Part shown: piece by piece, positions 44,874-55,095 of the stretch
Position numbering within the stretch: the first letter of the stretch is position 1
Layout of the letters: every line of letters begins with the position of its first letter
Assembly: GCF_004014715.1 (NCBI RefSeq)
Contig: NZ_CP034835.1
Location: forward strand, 3,906,001 to 3,970,000
Origin: Pseudoalteromonas sp. R3
GTDB taxonomy: Bacteria; Pseudomonadota; Gammaproteobacteria; Enterobacterales; Alteromonadaceae
Length of the DNA: 64,000 nucleotides
Reading direction: 5' to 3'
Notes under the pieces: generated by a model
Told to the model about the DNA's origin: nothing
Databases searched by the model: none
What the model saw: the letters and a program-made list of their open reading frames with translations, nothing else
Made by a program: the position numbers and the translations under genes

Positions 44874-47111
44874 TTATTTATCAGACTTATATTCGTAGTT
44901 GTAATAACCATAGTAGCCATAAGCATTACTTGCTTTTTTAACTACACCGTTGAATACCACACCTTTCACATCAATGCCATTTTGTTCAAAACGGTTACGA
45001 GTTAACTCTAATTCCTTTATATGGTTTTGACCAAAGCGAGTAACTAGCAATGTACTACCTGCATGCCCACTTACAATTGCAGGATCTGTTACCGCTAAGA
45101 TTGGTGGTGTATCTATGATTACTAAATCGTATTTGGCACTGACTTCTTCAACGAGCTTTGAGAAGTTTTCATGCATTAGTAACTCTGACGGGTTTGGTGG
45201 TATTTGACCACGAGTCATTACATCTAAACCCTCAACTTGGCTTTGTTTTGTTGCTTGCTCTAGGTTAAGTCGACCTGAGAGGTAATCACTCAAGCCGTTA
45301 TCCCATTGCATACCAAACTGGGTCTGCAGGTAGCCTTTACGCATATCGGCATCAATAATAAGCACTTTTTTATCGCTTTGCGCTAAAACTGTGGCTAGGT
45401 TAACCGAAATAAATGACTTACCAACACCTGGGCTCGGTCCCGAAATAGCAATAACATTATTTTTCGCTTCCATCATTGCAAAATGAAGACTAGTGCGGAG
45501 GCTTCTTAACGCTTCAATAGAAAGGTCTGCCGGGTTGTCCATCGCAAGAATTGATTTCGCTTTAGCAGTTTTACCTTTACGAGCTTTAGCAAAGCCAGTT
45601 AGTTTAACTTGGTACTCAGAATAAGGTACGCTTGCATAAACAGGTAGGCCCAGAGCTTCGATTTCACTCGGATCTTCAATACCTTTGTGAATTGCCTTTT
45701 GGATCAATACAATAGCAACTGCTAACATACCGCCTAGCATAATCGCCATCGCTACGATTAACGCTTTTTTAGGTTTAACCGGTTTTGAGGTGTTAACTTC
45801 AGCCAAGTCTATAACACGTACATTACCTACTGTGCCTGCACGCACAATATCTAGCTCTTGAGTTTTGGCTAGTAGCAAGGTGTAGATTTCATTATTGACT
45901 TCTACATCTCTGGTTAAACGTAGCAATTCTTGTTGTGTCTCTGGTAACACTTTAACTTCTGCTGCTAAGCGTCGCTTTTGATTTTCTACTGCTTCAATCT
46001 GCTCAACTGCGGCTTGATAGCTTGGATGGCTTTGCTTAAACTTTCTCCCAAGCTCAAGCTTCTTAAGCTCAAGCTCTTGCAGTTGAGTCTCCAGCTTGAC
46101 TAGTTGCTTTAAGACGCCTTCAGTTTCCAACGTAATGTCCACAGACTTCTGTTTTACCTGGTAGTCGTTAAAGCGCTGTTCAGCTGCCTCGAGCTGTTTC
46201 TTAACTTGTGGCAGCTGATATTCCAAAAAGTCTAAGGACTTCTGAGCTTCCGCACTGCTACGCTCTACATTTCGACGAACATATATGTTGGCCACTTTGT
46301 TGAGCACTGCTTCAGCATATTCTGGGTTTGGGTTTTGTAAACTTAAGTTAATTATACCCGAATCTTTGCCTTTTTCGCTTGCACTAATAGCCGCTTGCAA
46401 GTCTATTATCGTATTTAAACGATCACGTTTGACCAAGGTAAATTCGGTATCAGGACGGGCAGTTAGGGTTTTAAGTGTTAGAGTGAACGTACCATTTGAT
46501 ACTTCTTCTCCTACCTTCCCTTCGAGAATAACATCATCATCGCCACCTAATAATTTGAATCGATTATTTGCGAGTGTTACCAAAGTAAACTCTTGATTAA
46601 TCGCATTATTCGGAACTAAGAATTTAAATATCTCAATTTTTTCACCGCCCCAAGCATAGCTAGATGCCGCAAAACTCGGTTCAGCCAAATCACCTGGCTG
46701 CATGGGTGTAAATTTGCGAAACGCACGGCCACCGATAACTGGGTAAAGCTTTGGCTCTGCTACTATATCTAACTTAAGGCTATCAACCGCCTCGCCGATA
46801 ATGCTCCGGGATTTAAGCAACTCAATTTCAGTAACTGCAGCAGAAGTGCTTTCAAACATTCCTCCCAGCTCGTCAAAACCTGGAACTGAGCCCCCTTTTT
46901 CTTCAACCTGTATCATTGCAGTGGCTTGATAAACGGGTGCGCTAAAGACAGCAACTGCGACACCTATTATCATGAACAAGACTGTGACACCGACTATGAA
47001 TAATTTACGGTCGAGTAAAGCACCTAGCAATGCCATTAGATCGATTTCTTGCGCTTGTTGCGTGGTTTGCTTTGGTTGCACTCCACTCAATAGGTTCGAT
47101 TGAGCGTTCAT
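44874..47111 (-). CDS. wzc: Wzc-type bacterial tyrosine kinase and chain-length regulator
   Basis: An inner-membrane BY-kinase that controls capsule chain length and polymerisation with Wza. It has an N-terminal Wzz domain, membrane helices near residues 35-55 and near 440 (ALIVAMAIMLGGMLAVAIVLI), a periplasmic coiled coil between them, and a cytoplasmic kinase with Walker A GPSPGVGKSF, Walker A' VLIIDADMRKG and Walker B LVIIDTPPI. The C terminus ends in a tyrosine cluster (AYGYYGYYNYEYKSDK) that is the autophosphorylation tail. The Met at 47111 is preferred over two upstream Mets that overlap wzb or lack spacing from AAGG. It is downstream of wzb, the phosphatase partner. Confidence 0.95.
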   Translation of the reverse strand: MNAQSNLLSGVQPKQTTQQAQEIDLMALLGALLDRKLFIVGVTVLFMIIGVAVAVFSAPVYQATAMIQVEEKGGSVPGFDELGGMFESTSAAVTEIELLKSRSIIGEAVDSLKLDIVAEPKLYPVIGGRAFRKFTPMQPGDLAEPSFAASSYAWGGEKIEIFKFLVPNNAINQEFTLVTLANNRFKLLGGDDDVILEGKVGEEVSNGTFTLTLKTLTARPDTEFTLVKRDRLNTIIDLQAAISASEKGKDSGIINLSLQNPNPEYAEAVLNKVANIYVRRNVERSSAEAQKSLDFLEYQLPQVKKQLEAAEQRFNDYQVKQKSVDITLETEGVLKQLVKLETQLQELELKKLELGRKFKQSHPSYQAAVEQIEAVENQKRRLAAEVKVLPETQQELLRLTRDVEVNNEIYTLLLAKTQELDIVRAGTVGNVRVIDLAEVNTSKPVKPKKALIVAMAIMLGGMLAVAIVLIQKAIHKGIEDPSEIEALGLPVYASVPYSEYQVKLTGFAKARKGKTAKAKSILAMDNPADLSIEALRSLRTSLHFAMMEAKNNVIAISGPSPGVGKSFISVNLATVLAQSDKKVLIIDADMRKGYLQTQFGMQWDNGLSDYLSGRLNLEQATKQSQVEGLDVMTRGQIPPNPSELLMHENFSKLVEEVSAKYDLVIIDTPPILAVTDPAIVSGHAGSTLLVTRFGQNHIKELELTRNRFEQNGIDVKGVVFNGVVKKASNAYGYYGYYNYEYKSDK

Positions 47112-47125
47112 TGACTCTTTCATCC

Positions 47126-47560
47126 TTATAAATACTTCTGCCAAGCGCCACACGCGCTATCGATTAAGTCGTATACATGCTCGAAAGCTTCTCGACTTTG
47201 ACGGTATGGATCTGGTATTTCTTTATCTCCTAGCCATTTGCCCAGTAGGAATGTTTTTCCTCGCGCTTGCGGATATCGGGAGCAAAGATCTTCTAAGTGG
47301 CGCTGCTCCATCACTAATATGACACTGTTTTGAGCGACCAGCGATGTGCTGATTTGCTGCCCTTTATGCGCAGACATGTCAACACCATTTTGAGCTGCTA
47401 ACTCCTGAGCCAGCGGGTCAGCTGGCTTATCCACCAACGCTGTCAAACCAGCCGATGATACCTGTATTGAAGGATCTTTAAGTTTGCTTTTGAGAAGATA
47501 TTCGGCAGTGGGGCTACGACATATATTGCCTGCACATACCATTAAAACACTATCAAACAT
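47126..47560 (-). CDS. wzb: Low-molecular-weight protein-tyrosine phosphatase Wzb
   Basis: A 144-residue LMW-PTP that dephosphorylates Wzc. The catalytic P-loop is VCAGNICRSPTAEY (Cys9 to Arg15) at the N terminus and the general acid Asp is in EIPDPYRQS near the C terminus. It lies between wza and wzc, the standard order of Wzy-dependent capsule operons, and is separated from wza by 11 bases. Confidence 0.96.
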   Translation of the reverse strand: MFDSVLMVCAGNICRSPTAEYLLKSKLKDPSIQVSSAGLTALVDKPADPLAQELAAQNGVDMSAHKGQQISTSLVAQNSVILVMEQRHLEDLCSRYPQARGKTFLLGKWLGDKEIPDPYRQSREAFEHVYDLIDSACGAWQKYL

Positions 47561-47571
47561 GAACTTTCACA

Positions 47572-48693
47572 CTATTGATTGTCGATATCTTGAAGCGCAT
47601 CCACCGTTGCAAGTGAGGGCAGCAAGAGACTGATAACTTTATTCCAGCGAGCAAGAGGTGCACTTGTTACATAAACAATGTCTTGTGGTTCCAGCTCGAA
47701 CTGCTCTGCGAGTACTAACGACGTAATATTCTTTGCGTGCAATTGATATACATCTGCAATTACGCCATCTTTCTGTAAATCGCGTTTACGCAGCACAAAC
47801 ACGCCATTTGCGTTGGCGCTACGTTCATTTATACCACCCACTTCGCTGAGGGCTTCAGCCAGGTTAAGACCATATCTGTTTATATCAACCTTTCCAGCTT
47901 TAATGACATCACCCAGCACATAGACGTTTTGCTTATCATTCCGGCTAACATGAACTATATCGCCATGCTTTAACAAGCGATTCTGCGAAATATCACCTTT
48001 GCCATAAAACTCATCCAGGCGAATACGCTCCACTTTTTCTCCCCTGATGAAGGTCACAGTTTTCCAGTCAGCTAGCTCAGTTAGGCCTCCGGCTTGATTT
48101 ATCGCATCGACAAGTGTAAGCGGAGTCTCGGTGATTGGCTGGACGTTGGGTTTGTTGACTTCACCAGTGATATAAACTTTCTGGCTTTTAAACCCGACAA
48201 CCTTCACATCGATCTGAGGGTCCTCAATGACACGGCTTAACCGGCTGACAAGGTCCTGTCGAAGTTCAGTCACCGTCCTTCCAGCAGCTGGTATTTTTGG
48301 GGCGTATGCAAAGGTGACAGTACCATCTGCCTGAACACGGAAGCCGTCAAATTCAGCTGTTCTTTGAACTGCTGCGGGGATAGTTAACTCCGGATGGTCC
48401 CACACACCAATCGTAAGCACATCACCGACTCCCAATCGATATTCGAAATCTGATACATCGACACCGACAACAGAGCCGCTTGGACCTAATGTCTTCTGAG
48501 GCTGATTTAGCTTAGATTCCTTGATGAGTTGAGCATCAATCAAATGAATGTTTATTTTCTCAAGATCGTTCTGCAAGCTAGTAGCTTGTTCACTTGAAGT
48601 GATTCCTTCGAAATGACCGCCGGGAATGATCGAGCAGCCAGTCATTGCAAGAAATACAGTAGAAGCAATGATAGTTTTACAGCTTAGCGCCAT
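47572..48693 (-). CDS. wza: Wza-type outer-membrane polysaccharide export lipoprotein
   Basis: The outer-membrane channel of capsule export. The 373-residue precursor starts MALSCKTIIASTVFLAMTGC, a lipoprotein signal with the lipobox LAMTGC, so the mature Cys20 is lipidated. It then has the Poly_export domain (YRLGVGDVLTIGVWDHPELT) and SLBB repeats (KVYITGEVNKPNVQPITETP and NVYVLGDVIKAGKVDINRYG), as in E. coli Wza. The upstream Met at 48759 would put 22 non-hydrophobic residues before the signal, so 48693 is chosen. It is the first gene of the wza-wzb-wzc operon. Confidence 0.95.
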   Translation of the reverse strand: MALSCKTIIASTVFLAMTGCSIIPGGHFEGITSSEQATSLQNDLEKINIHLIDAQLIKESKLNQPQKTLGPSGSVVGVDVSDFEYRLGVGDVLTIGVWDHPELTIPAAVQRTAEFDGFRVQADGTVTFAYAPKIPAAGRTVTELRQDLVSRLSRVIEDPQIDVKVVGFKSQKVYITGEVNKPNVQPITETPLTLVDAINQAGGLTELADWKTVTFIRGEKVERIRLDEFYGKGDISQNRLLKHGDIVHVSRNDKQNVYVLGDVIKAGKVDINRYGLNLAEALSEVGGINERSANANGVFVLRKRDLQKDGVIADVYQLHAKNITSLVLAEQFELEPQDIVYVTSAPLARWNKVISLLLPSLATVDALQDIDNQ

Positions 48694-49521
48694 TATTTTT
48701 TCCCAAAATATATCGTTTTTTTCTTTCAGTTTTAATGGTGTAGTATTTCGCAGCAGCAATTAAAGCACGCACTAATGTTAATCGCAAGTGACAAATCAGC
48801 CTAAACCAAAGTACCAACAAGCGGCACCCAGTCAAGGTAACCTCTTGCACCATACCCCTTAAACGGGCTTTGCGTACATATCTTCGATAAGGTTGGTATT
48901 CAGGCTTCATTAGTGTGGCGTCTCCCCATTTTACTGCCACCAAGACAATTTCCAACGTAGCTTGTAACCTACACCCTCTGAACCAAAAATAAATAGGCAT
49001 AAAGAATTATTTATAGTTCAAATTCATACATTATTTTAAAAATAACAATAGTTAAATCACTTAGTTTTGTTGCTATGACACACCAGACGGACGACTATCG
49101 CAAACCTATGCTGGATGTGTACACTTTTGTTAATGCGATAACTATACAAATGTAGGGTTCTATGAAATCACGCTGAACATGGTCAAAGCCCTGTCAGTAC
49201 TTTTCACAAAATAATGCGTTAGGTAGGAAGCTAGATCACACTCTCTGTTTTTTACTTCGTTAGTAGAAACATAACAGAGCAAAAGTAGCGTTCCATGCAT
49301 CGACTCCTCAAGGGAGGAACCCAAAATACCTAGTACGTCATTATACCGATTTTGCAACACGAATCTAGCTTTGTATAAATCAGACACCAGGCAGTAACAG
49401 GCTATCAATCTTATCGTGTCAATGTTGCTCTCCACGACCTGGATTCTAGTTCAGATTTCTCCTTTCTCCCAGTCACTATCTAAAGTAACTGCAAACACAT
49501 TTCAAGACTAAGCCTAGCTCT
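48694..49521. other. Long leader region upstream of wza
   Basis: About 830 bases between wza and ugd. It must hold the capsule-operon promoter, but no JUMPStart/ops element was found on the minus strand. One minus-strand frame, 49435-49160 (91 codons), reads a plausible but unrecognised small protein with several Cys; it has no close ribosome binding site I can defend. The frame 49000-48677 overlaps the wza start and looks fortuitous. Nothing else was identified. Confidence 0.3.
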
Positions 49522-50688
49522 TTAGTCACTACCAAACAAATCCCGCGTATAAACCTTATCAACAACATCATCCAGCTCTGTCACCATCCGATTCGTAACA
49601 ATCACATCCGATAAGCGTTTAAACTCAGCCAAACAGCTAATCACTCCTGATTGAAAAAATTCCCGCTCTTTTAACACTGGTTCATAGATGACAACTTCGA
49701 CACCTTCACTTTTAATTCTCTGTATCACTCCAAGGATAGCGGAAGATCTAAAGTTGTCTGAGCCAACTTTCATTATTAATCTATATATTCCAACAACTTT
49801 TGGGCGACGCTTAAGAATAGACTCAGAAATAAACTCTTTACGCGTGTCATTAGCATCGACTATGGCACGAATCAGGTTATTAGGCACATCTTTGTAGTTT
49901 GCCAACAACTGCTTAGTATCTTTAGGCAAACAGTAACCGCCGTAACCAAACGATGGGTTGTTATAATGCAATCCGATCCTGGGGTCTAACCCCACACCTT
50001 CAATGATTTGCCTGGTATCTAATCGATGCTTTTCTGCATAAGTGTCAAGTTCATTGAAATAAGCAACCCGCATCGCTAGGTAGGTATTTGAAAAAAGCTT
50101 AATGGCTTCTGCCTCGGTCGAATTAGTGAACAGAACATCAATTTGAGCTTTGCGTGCGCCCTCTGATAACAATTCAGCAAATACACGAGCACGTTCAGAA
50201 TGCTCCCCAACGATGATACGAGAAGGGTGCAAATTATCTTGCAATGCCCTCCCTTCACGTAAAAATTCCGGGGAAAATATTATGTTTTCAGTATCAAACT
50301 GTTCTTTTATCCGCTCGGTGAAACCAACAGGCACAGTTGATTTGATAACGATTGTCGCACTGTCATTGAAGGCTAAAATATCACTAAGCACCAACTCAAC
50401 GGACTCTGTATTAAAGTAATTTGTTTCAGGATCATAATCGGTAGGAGTTGCAACAACGACATAATCTGCGTCTCTGTACGCCAAACTTCTGTCTAATGTT
50501 GCCCTAAAGTTTAGGGCCTTATTTTCTAGAAAATCTGAGATTTCAGAATCTACAATTGGAGAGCACTGTCGGTTCAACAGCTCAACTCGCTCTGGAGATA
50601 TATCCAGGGCAATAACGGCATGATGCTGTGCAAGCAGCATGGCGATTGATAAGCCAACGTAACCAGTTCCGACTATCGTGATATTCAT
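49522..50688 (-). CDS. ugd: UDP-glucose 6-dehydrogenase
   Basis: Ugd oxidises UDP-glucose to UDP-glucuronate with two NAD. The 388-residue protein has the NAD site [17 protein letters not shown] at residues 4-20, [18 protein letters not shown], the [19 protein letters not shown] helix and the catalytic Cys in [16 protein letters not shown]. This is the short Ugd class found in O-antigen and capsule loci. It stands alone between the two glycan clusters with gaps of about 590 and 830 bases on each side. UDP-GlcA may feed either glycan or a uronate substrate for the heparinase-like protein. Confidence 0.95.
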   Translation of the reverse strand: MNITIVGTGYVGLSIAMLLAQHHAVIALDISPERVELLNRQCSPIVDSEISDFLENKALNFRATLDRSLAYRDADYVVVATPTDYDPETNYFNTESVELVLSDILAFNDSATIVIKSTVPVGFTERIKEQFDTENIIFSPEFLREGRALQDNLHPSRIIVGEHSERARVFAELLSEGARKAQIDVLFTNSTEAEAIKLFSNTYLAMRVAYFNELDTYAEKHRLDTRQIIEGVGLDPRIGLHYNNPSFGYGGYCLPKDTKQLLANYKDVPNNLIRAIVDANDTRKEFISESILKRRPKVVGIYRLIMKVGSDNFRSSAILGVIQRIKSEGVEVVIYEPVLKEREFFQSGVISCLAEFKRLSDVIVTNRMVTELDDVVDKVYTRDLFGSD

Positions 50689-51281
50689 CTATAACTCTAT
50701 CTCCCGAGATAAGCCTACATATCAATTATGTGTAATAGTCCTATCGAATTGTTCGATGGCAACAAATTTCGAACTCGTTTATCAAATCATTACTCTTTTA
50801 ATAGCAACTCAAGCTATAGCTATGAGCTGTAGAAAGGATAAGTCGCTTAGAAGACTATTTTATGACTATTTCAATACCAAAGAATGACACTGAAACTACG
50901 CAGAGCGCTGGGGGTTGGGTTTAAGATTTGTATAAGGAGCTGATACAAGCTGAAAGCATGCTTTGTAGATATTAATGAGGCGAGGTCAATCCAGGAAAAC
51001 CCATTTAGGTTTGTTAGCCATACTTGCTCAAATCGCCTCTCAGATGGACTTCTTGACTTTGGTATTTAACTGGATCTGTGAATTCCATCAACCCGCAAGT
51101 ACCGTGTTTTATTCAATACTGAAAAATAACAATAGATTGTGATACGAATTAGATGTCAGCATTCCTGTAAAGTAAAACCTGACATGAATGAAGACATCGA
51201 ATCGAGAGGTGCGATGGTCAGCGGTTTACAATAAATCAAAACCCCCCCATACAATTTTCCTCAGGGATAATGGAAAGCGAC
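50689..51281. other. Gap between wecG and ugd with no recognised gene
   Basis: About 590 bases. It contains many short stop-bounded frames, of which one minus-strand peptide of 24 codons (at about 51090-51016) and one plus-strand peptide of 20 codons look protein-like but are not recognised. A run of seven C lies near 51242-51248. It may be degraded gene remnants. The ugd promoter should lie near 50700-50780. No terminator with a clear T tract was found after wecG. Confidence 0.3.
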
Positions 51282-52001
51282 TTATTTCTGTTTAAACAGC
51301 ATAGCGATAAACTTAAGCAATTTGATTTGTCTTCCAATTCTGCTTGGTTGGGCCAGTAAACGGTAAAGCCATTCTAAACCGAGATTACAAAAGATACGTG
51401 GGGCTCTTTTGACATGCCCTGTAAAAACATCGTAGGTTCCGCCGACTCCCATCATAACAGCCTTAACTCCATTGGCCTTACATTTAAACATGAACTGCTC
51501 TTGCTTCGGCGATCCTAAGGCCACTGATACGAATTCAGCTTTGGAAGCTTTTATTTTCTCAATAAGCGCATCTTCATTATCGAAAAAGCCATCCTCGTGT
51601 CCTACAATATTCGCCCCATAAAGCTGAGCTGCTTTCTCTGCTGTGGCTTGGTTTACTTCTTTGGAGGCACCCACAAAAAAAATGGGCAGGCCAGTCTTAC
51701 CAGCTTCCGCAACCAATGCTTCCCAAAGCTCGCACCCCGGCACACGCTTAATCGATTCACCGTGCTTTAACTTTACAGCTTTCACTATGCCCATTCCATC
51801 AGCATAAAGGACATCGCTTTTCTTTAAAATATCGCCGATTTCTTTTGATTCCTGGCCTTTAAGTACCTTTTCAGGGTTCAGAGCTGTCAATATAATGCCT
51901 TTGTCTTTTATATTCATACCCATGATATGACTAACAGCGTTCTTAATGTCTGGAAAGCAGTGGACTTGCAACCCAAAAACTTCCAGTAACTTAATGTTCA
52001 T
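51282..52001 (-). CDS. wecG: UDP-ManNAcA transferase WecG (WecG/TagA/CpsF family)
   Basis: WecG adds ManNAcA to undecaprenyl-diphosphate-GlcNAc to make lipid II of common antigen. The 239-residue protein has the GT26 signatures: ILTALNPEKVL, YADGMGIV, RVPGCELWE, FFVGASKEV, LGSPKQEQFM and a long VGGTYDVFTGHVKRAPRIF block, ending with the hydrophobic, basic C-terminal region needed for membrane association. ATG 52001 overlaps the polymerase gene by 11 bases; a Met six codons upstream is possible. It is last in the locus, as in E. coli. Confidence 0.93.
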   Translation of the reverse strand: MNIKLLEVFGLQVHCFPDIKNAVSHIMGMNIKDKGIILTALNPEKVLKGQESKEIGDILKKSDVLYADGMGIVKAVKLKHGESIKRVPGCELWEALVAEAGKTGLPIFFVGASKEVNQATAEKAAQLYGANIVGHEDGFFDNEDALIEKIKASKAEFVSVALGSPKQEQFMFKCKANGVKAVMMGVGGTYDVFTGHVKRAPRIFCNLGLEWLYRLLAQPSRIGRQIKLLKFIAMLFKQK

Positions 52002-53424
52002 TTGATTTAGAAACCCCAATTAAAAAGTATAGCACTAGAGCATAGCAACATATTCTAAGAACAGAGAAACTCAAGTTGAACGAGTTCTCTTGTAGAAAAG
52101 AAGCGGACAAAATTGACGCACTTGTCGCAAACAAAAAGTAACCGATTCTAGTTTTGCTTAACACCGCTTTTTTTAAGATAGTGAGACAAAACATAACCAG
52201 AAAAAACAGACCAAGGATCCCGGTATTATACATAACGAGTCCAACGAAACTTTCAGCTCCCTGATTTACCCAGCCGCCCATATTACCACCCGTACCCAGG
52301 TCATGACCTATGAAGAAGTTCAACCAAGAGTCAAAGGTGATAAACGGTAGGACTAAACCCTGCACATGAATTGCAGAGCTATCTGTCACGCCACTTTGCA
52401 ATGCTCGAAGGGAAATTATTATAACAGCACAACCAACAGCGAACAAAGACAACCTATATTTAGTAGTCCCTGAAACTTTTAGCCTCAAGCAGATATTAAT
52501 TGCCAAAAAGCATGCCAATAGAAAGAAAAAGGCCTTACTTAATGTTGCTGCGGCAAGCAAGATACATATAACTAAACCAGACAGCTTCAGAGCTGGATTT
52601 TTAACAAAATAATAAATATACGAAAAAAACAAGAAAAACGAGTAAGCGGCTAATATCGGATCAGCAAACACCCCTGGAAAACGCATAAAAAACATGCCAA
52701 AAAGAATCGTTCTGTTATTCCCTTCTGCCCCTCCCCGCCCCAACGTTTTTCCAATGTCCAGAAAGACTTCATTCAGACTAAAATCGAATGCTATCTGAAG
52801 TGACATAAAGAATAGCGAAATAAATAAGACGACGGCAATTATCAGCTTAAAGAGTGGGCTTCCATGATACCTCACTTGAGCGCAGTGCTTTGCTTTGAGT
52901 AAGTAGCTACAGCACCATGAAATCAAAAGAAACTGTAGTAAGAAAGGGAAGTAGACATTAACAAAGTAAGCCACTGAGACAAATGCATCTGTTTTCAGTC
53001 CCTTTACCAGGGAAGCCAAAAGAATCAAAACAAAAAAGAAAAAGTACTTATAGCTAGTATCTGTGCTCGATAATTTAAAGTTAGAACACGCTAAAATAGC
53101 AATAATAATTGGAAAAACCAAAGCAGCTTTAATTATTGCCCAATAACTGCTTGACATGTAAAAGTCCAAGTTCAAAACATAGCTTAAATACAACCAATAA
53201 AAAACCGACAATAAGCTAGTAACTGTCAACGTGAGAATAGCAGCTGCTCTGGAGTAAAAAGAAATTCCTGACATGAAGATCGCAAACGCCAACAATGCCA
53301 GAGGTTCACTTGCAATAAGAAGCACCGAAATACAAGCCACTAATAGCATTAAAGAAGCACGCAATACAGCGCTGTATTGGCAAGGTATCCGCAATAGGTG
53401 CGTCACGTAATTATCCTGATTCAT
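51991..53424 (-). CDS. Wzy-type polymerase of the common-antigen-like locus
   Basis: A 477-residue integral membrane protein with about 12 hydrophobic segments and a periplasmic loop containing FIGHDLGTGGNMGGWVNQGAE, the sort of Gly-rich loop seen in Wzy/O-antigen ligase proteins. By position (between Wzx and WecG) it is the polymerase of the locus, the slot held by wzyE in E. coli. It is not obviously similar to WzyE, so a different repeat unit is possible. The start at 53424 gives an ATGA overlap with wzx; the long upstream extension lies inside wzx and is rejected. Confidence 0.7.
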   Translation of the reverse strand: MNQDNYVTHLLRIPCQYSAVLRASLMLLVACISVLLIASEPLALLAFAIFMSGISFYSRAAAILTLTVTSLLSVFYWLYLSYVLNLDFYMSSSYWAIIKAALVFPIIIAILACSNFKLSSTDTSYKYFFFFVLILLASLVKGLKTDAFVSVAYFVNVYFPFLLQFLLISWCCSYLLKAKHCAQVRYHGSPLFKLIIAVVLFISLFFMSLQIAFDFSLNEVFLDIGKTLGRGGAEGNNRTILFGMFFMRFPGVFADPILAAYSFFLFFSYIYYFVKNPALKLSGLVICILLAAATLSKAFFFLLACFLAINICLRLKVSGTTKYRLSLFAVGCAVIIISLRALQSGVTDSSAIHVQGLVLPFITFDSWLNFFIGHDLGTGGNMGGWVNQGAESFVGLVMYNTGILGLFFLVMFCLTILKKAVLSKTRIGYFLFATSASILSASFLQENSFNLSFSVLRICCYALVLYFLIGVSKSNEH

Positions 53425-54824
53425 TTCGGCTTTCTCAAAATAACGAGATATTGATTGGCTCGTACTCGGACACGAGATAGTGCGAAGAGTAACAAGCAGA
53501 CTGCAGATAAACCAACCCATAGTTTAGCTTTTTCTTGCAATAAAGCGTCAATTGAAGCGCATACCAACAAAGCGCTGATCACAAAGTAATCTCTCCTCTG
53601 ATAAACCGGCTTCCAGACTTTTCTTGAAAACTCACTCCTAAGCACATAAAACACCATAAAGGCACTCATGGTGGCTATCGCCGCGCCTGGAGCTCCTAAG
53701 TGAGGTATTAGCAGTATATTAAAACCGAGTGCAACAATTAGGCTTAGAATCGCTGATGCGACTGAATATTTTGTTTTCTTTGTTATTCCTATTCCGACCT
53801 TTGTACATTCTGAAAGCATATACATCAGAGGAGCAACAATACAACTTGAAAGTAAATATTGAACACTTACATACGAATCCGGAAGGAAGTAACTAACTAG
53901 GGGCTTGAATAACAACACTAAAGAGAAAATAATGACCACAGCATCTCTTACTAGTTTAACAAAGGTATTAAATACACTTGTGTCCCCTCCATATGAATTA
54001 ACCTTGTAAACATACGGGGTCCATATAGTGGAAAAAACTTGCTGAAAAATCATTGCGACACCAGCAAGGTTTACTGCTAAGGCGTAGTTTGCTAATTCTC
54101 CTAAACCCGAATACTCTTTGAGTAACAACCTATCAATTGAGACTAAGCCCCAATACGCCAAACTGGAGATAACAAGTGGTGATGCATAAGAGAGCACTTT
54201 TTGAACAAGCATTTTGTCAAAGTTACTCAAATTGATAGCAGAAATTGAAGGAATAACTTTCCATGCAACAAAGGAAAACGTAATAACATATGATGCCGTA
54301 AAGCCAAGCAAGATATACTTAAAATCATTAAAATCGTATAGACTCGCGGCAACAACACTCACTAAAAATAAAAATCGTGGTAAAACCTGAACAACCGAGT
54401 ATAACAGCGCACGCTCACTCATTCTGGATTCAATTTGCAAAAATCTTATTAGGTAATTAGTGAGCAATATGATGCAAACAAGTATATAAGCAAAATACCA
54501 TTCAAAGTTAAACCATAACTCAATAAACTCGCTGGAATAGAAACCAACTAATGCACTAGCGACCAGCAGCAGAATAAGCCCGGGGAGGCTAAATGAAACT
54601 AAAAATGCTGACCTATCTTTGGCATCATGGTACTCACGAACATAAGCCTGATCCAATCCAAGTGTAAAAAACAGCAGAGAAAAGGAAACTAACACTTGTA
54701 TAAGTGCGTATCTGCCTATATCTTCACTAGAGAACAGCCAAGACATAACAGGTAAGGTAATTAACCCCACTAAAGCAGTTAAAACTGGTCCAAGTGAGAA
54801 ATGTAAAATTTTCTTAAAACTCAT
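53421..54824 (-). CDS. Wzx-type flippase of the common-antigen-like locus
   Basis: A 467-residue MOP-superfamily flippase with about 12 membrane helices, beginning LGPVLTALVGLITLPVMSWL and including IASLAYWGLVSIDRLLLKEY-type charged breaks. It lies in the wzxE position, after wecE. It probably flips the undecaprenyl-linked trisaccharide-like repeat. It differs clearly from the capsule Wzx, as expected if each flippase is specific for its own unit. The gene starts about 270 bases after wecE, so an internal promoter or processing site may exist there. Confidence 0.88.
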   Translation of the reverse strand: MSFKKILHFSLGPVLTALVGLITLPVMSWLFSSEDIGRYALIQVLVSFSLLFFTLGLDQAYVREYHDAKDRSAFLVSFSLPGLILLLVASALVGFYSSEFIELWFNFEWYFAYILVCIILLTNYLIRFLQIESRMSERALLYSVVQVLPRFLFLVSVVAASLYDFNDFKYILLGFTASYVITFSFVAWKVIPSISAINLSNFDKMLVQKVLSYASPLVISSLAYWGLVSIDRLLLKEYSGLGELANYALAVNLAGVAMIFQQVFSTIWTPYVYKVNSYGGDTSVFNTFVKLVRDAVVIIFSLVLLFKPLVSYFLPDSYVSVQYLLSSCIVAPLMYMLSECTKVGIGITKKTKYSVASAILSLIVALGFNILLIPHLGAPGAAIATMSAFMVFYVLRSEFSRKVWKPVYQRRDYFVISALLVCASIDALLQEKAKLWVGLSAVCLLLFALSRVRVRANQYLVILRKPK

Positions 54825-54883
54825 TATAACTCAAACTAATATACCAATATTAAGGTCCAGCAAATAAAAGCTCTGATAGGCGC

Positions 54884-55039
54884 TTAACCTATCCATAAAT
54901 ATTTTCTTGTGGAGACAGCTTTCATCCGGGGTTGCCGAATATAAAAATCTGCTGTATCCGTTTGCACTTTTGGATAGCCCCGCATCTTACCGTGGTACTT
55001 TCCGTCCAAGAAAGCATGCCTCCCATCAATAAGCTTCAT
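54884..55039 (-). other. 51-codon frame of unknown meaning in the wzx-wecE gap
   Basis: An ATG-started frame of 51 codons reads ...DGKYHGKMRGYPKVQTDTAD..., strongly charged and without a recognised domain. It has no clear ribosome binding site. The composition resembles the chance translations of intergenic repeats more than a gene, but the frame is intact. It separates wecE from wzx. Confidence 0.25.
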
Positions 55040-55095
55040 TGAGTAAATAAATCAACATGAAGCTTACCGAAAGGTCTTAAGCAAAAGACTTTTTG

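Noticed and set aside
48677..49000. 107-codon minus-strand frame across the wza start
   Set aside because: It overlaps the wza signal peptide region, has a basic, low-complexity composition and no recognisable domain.
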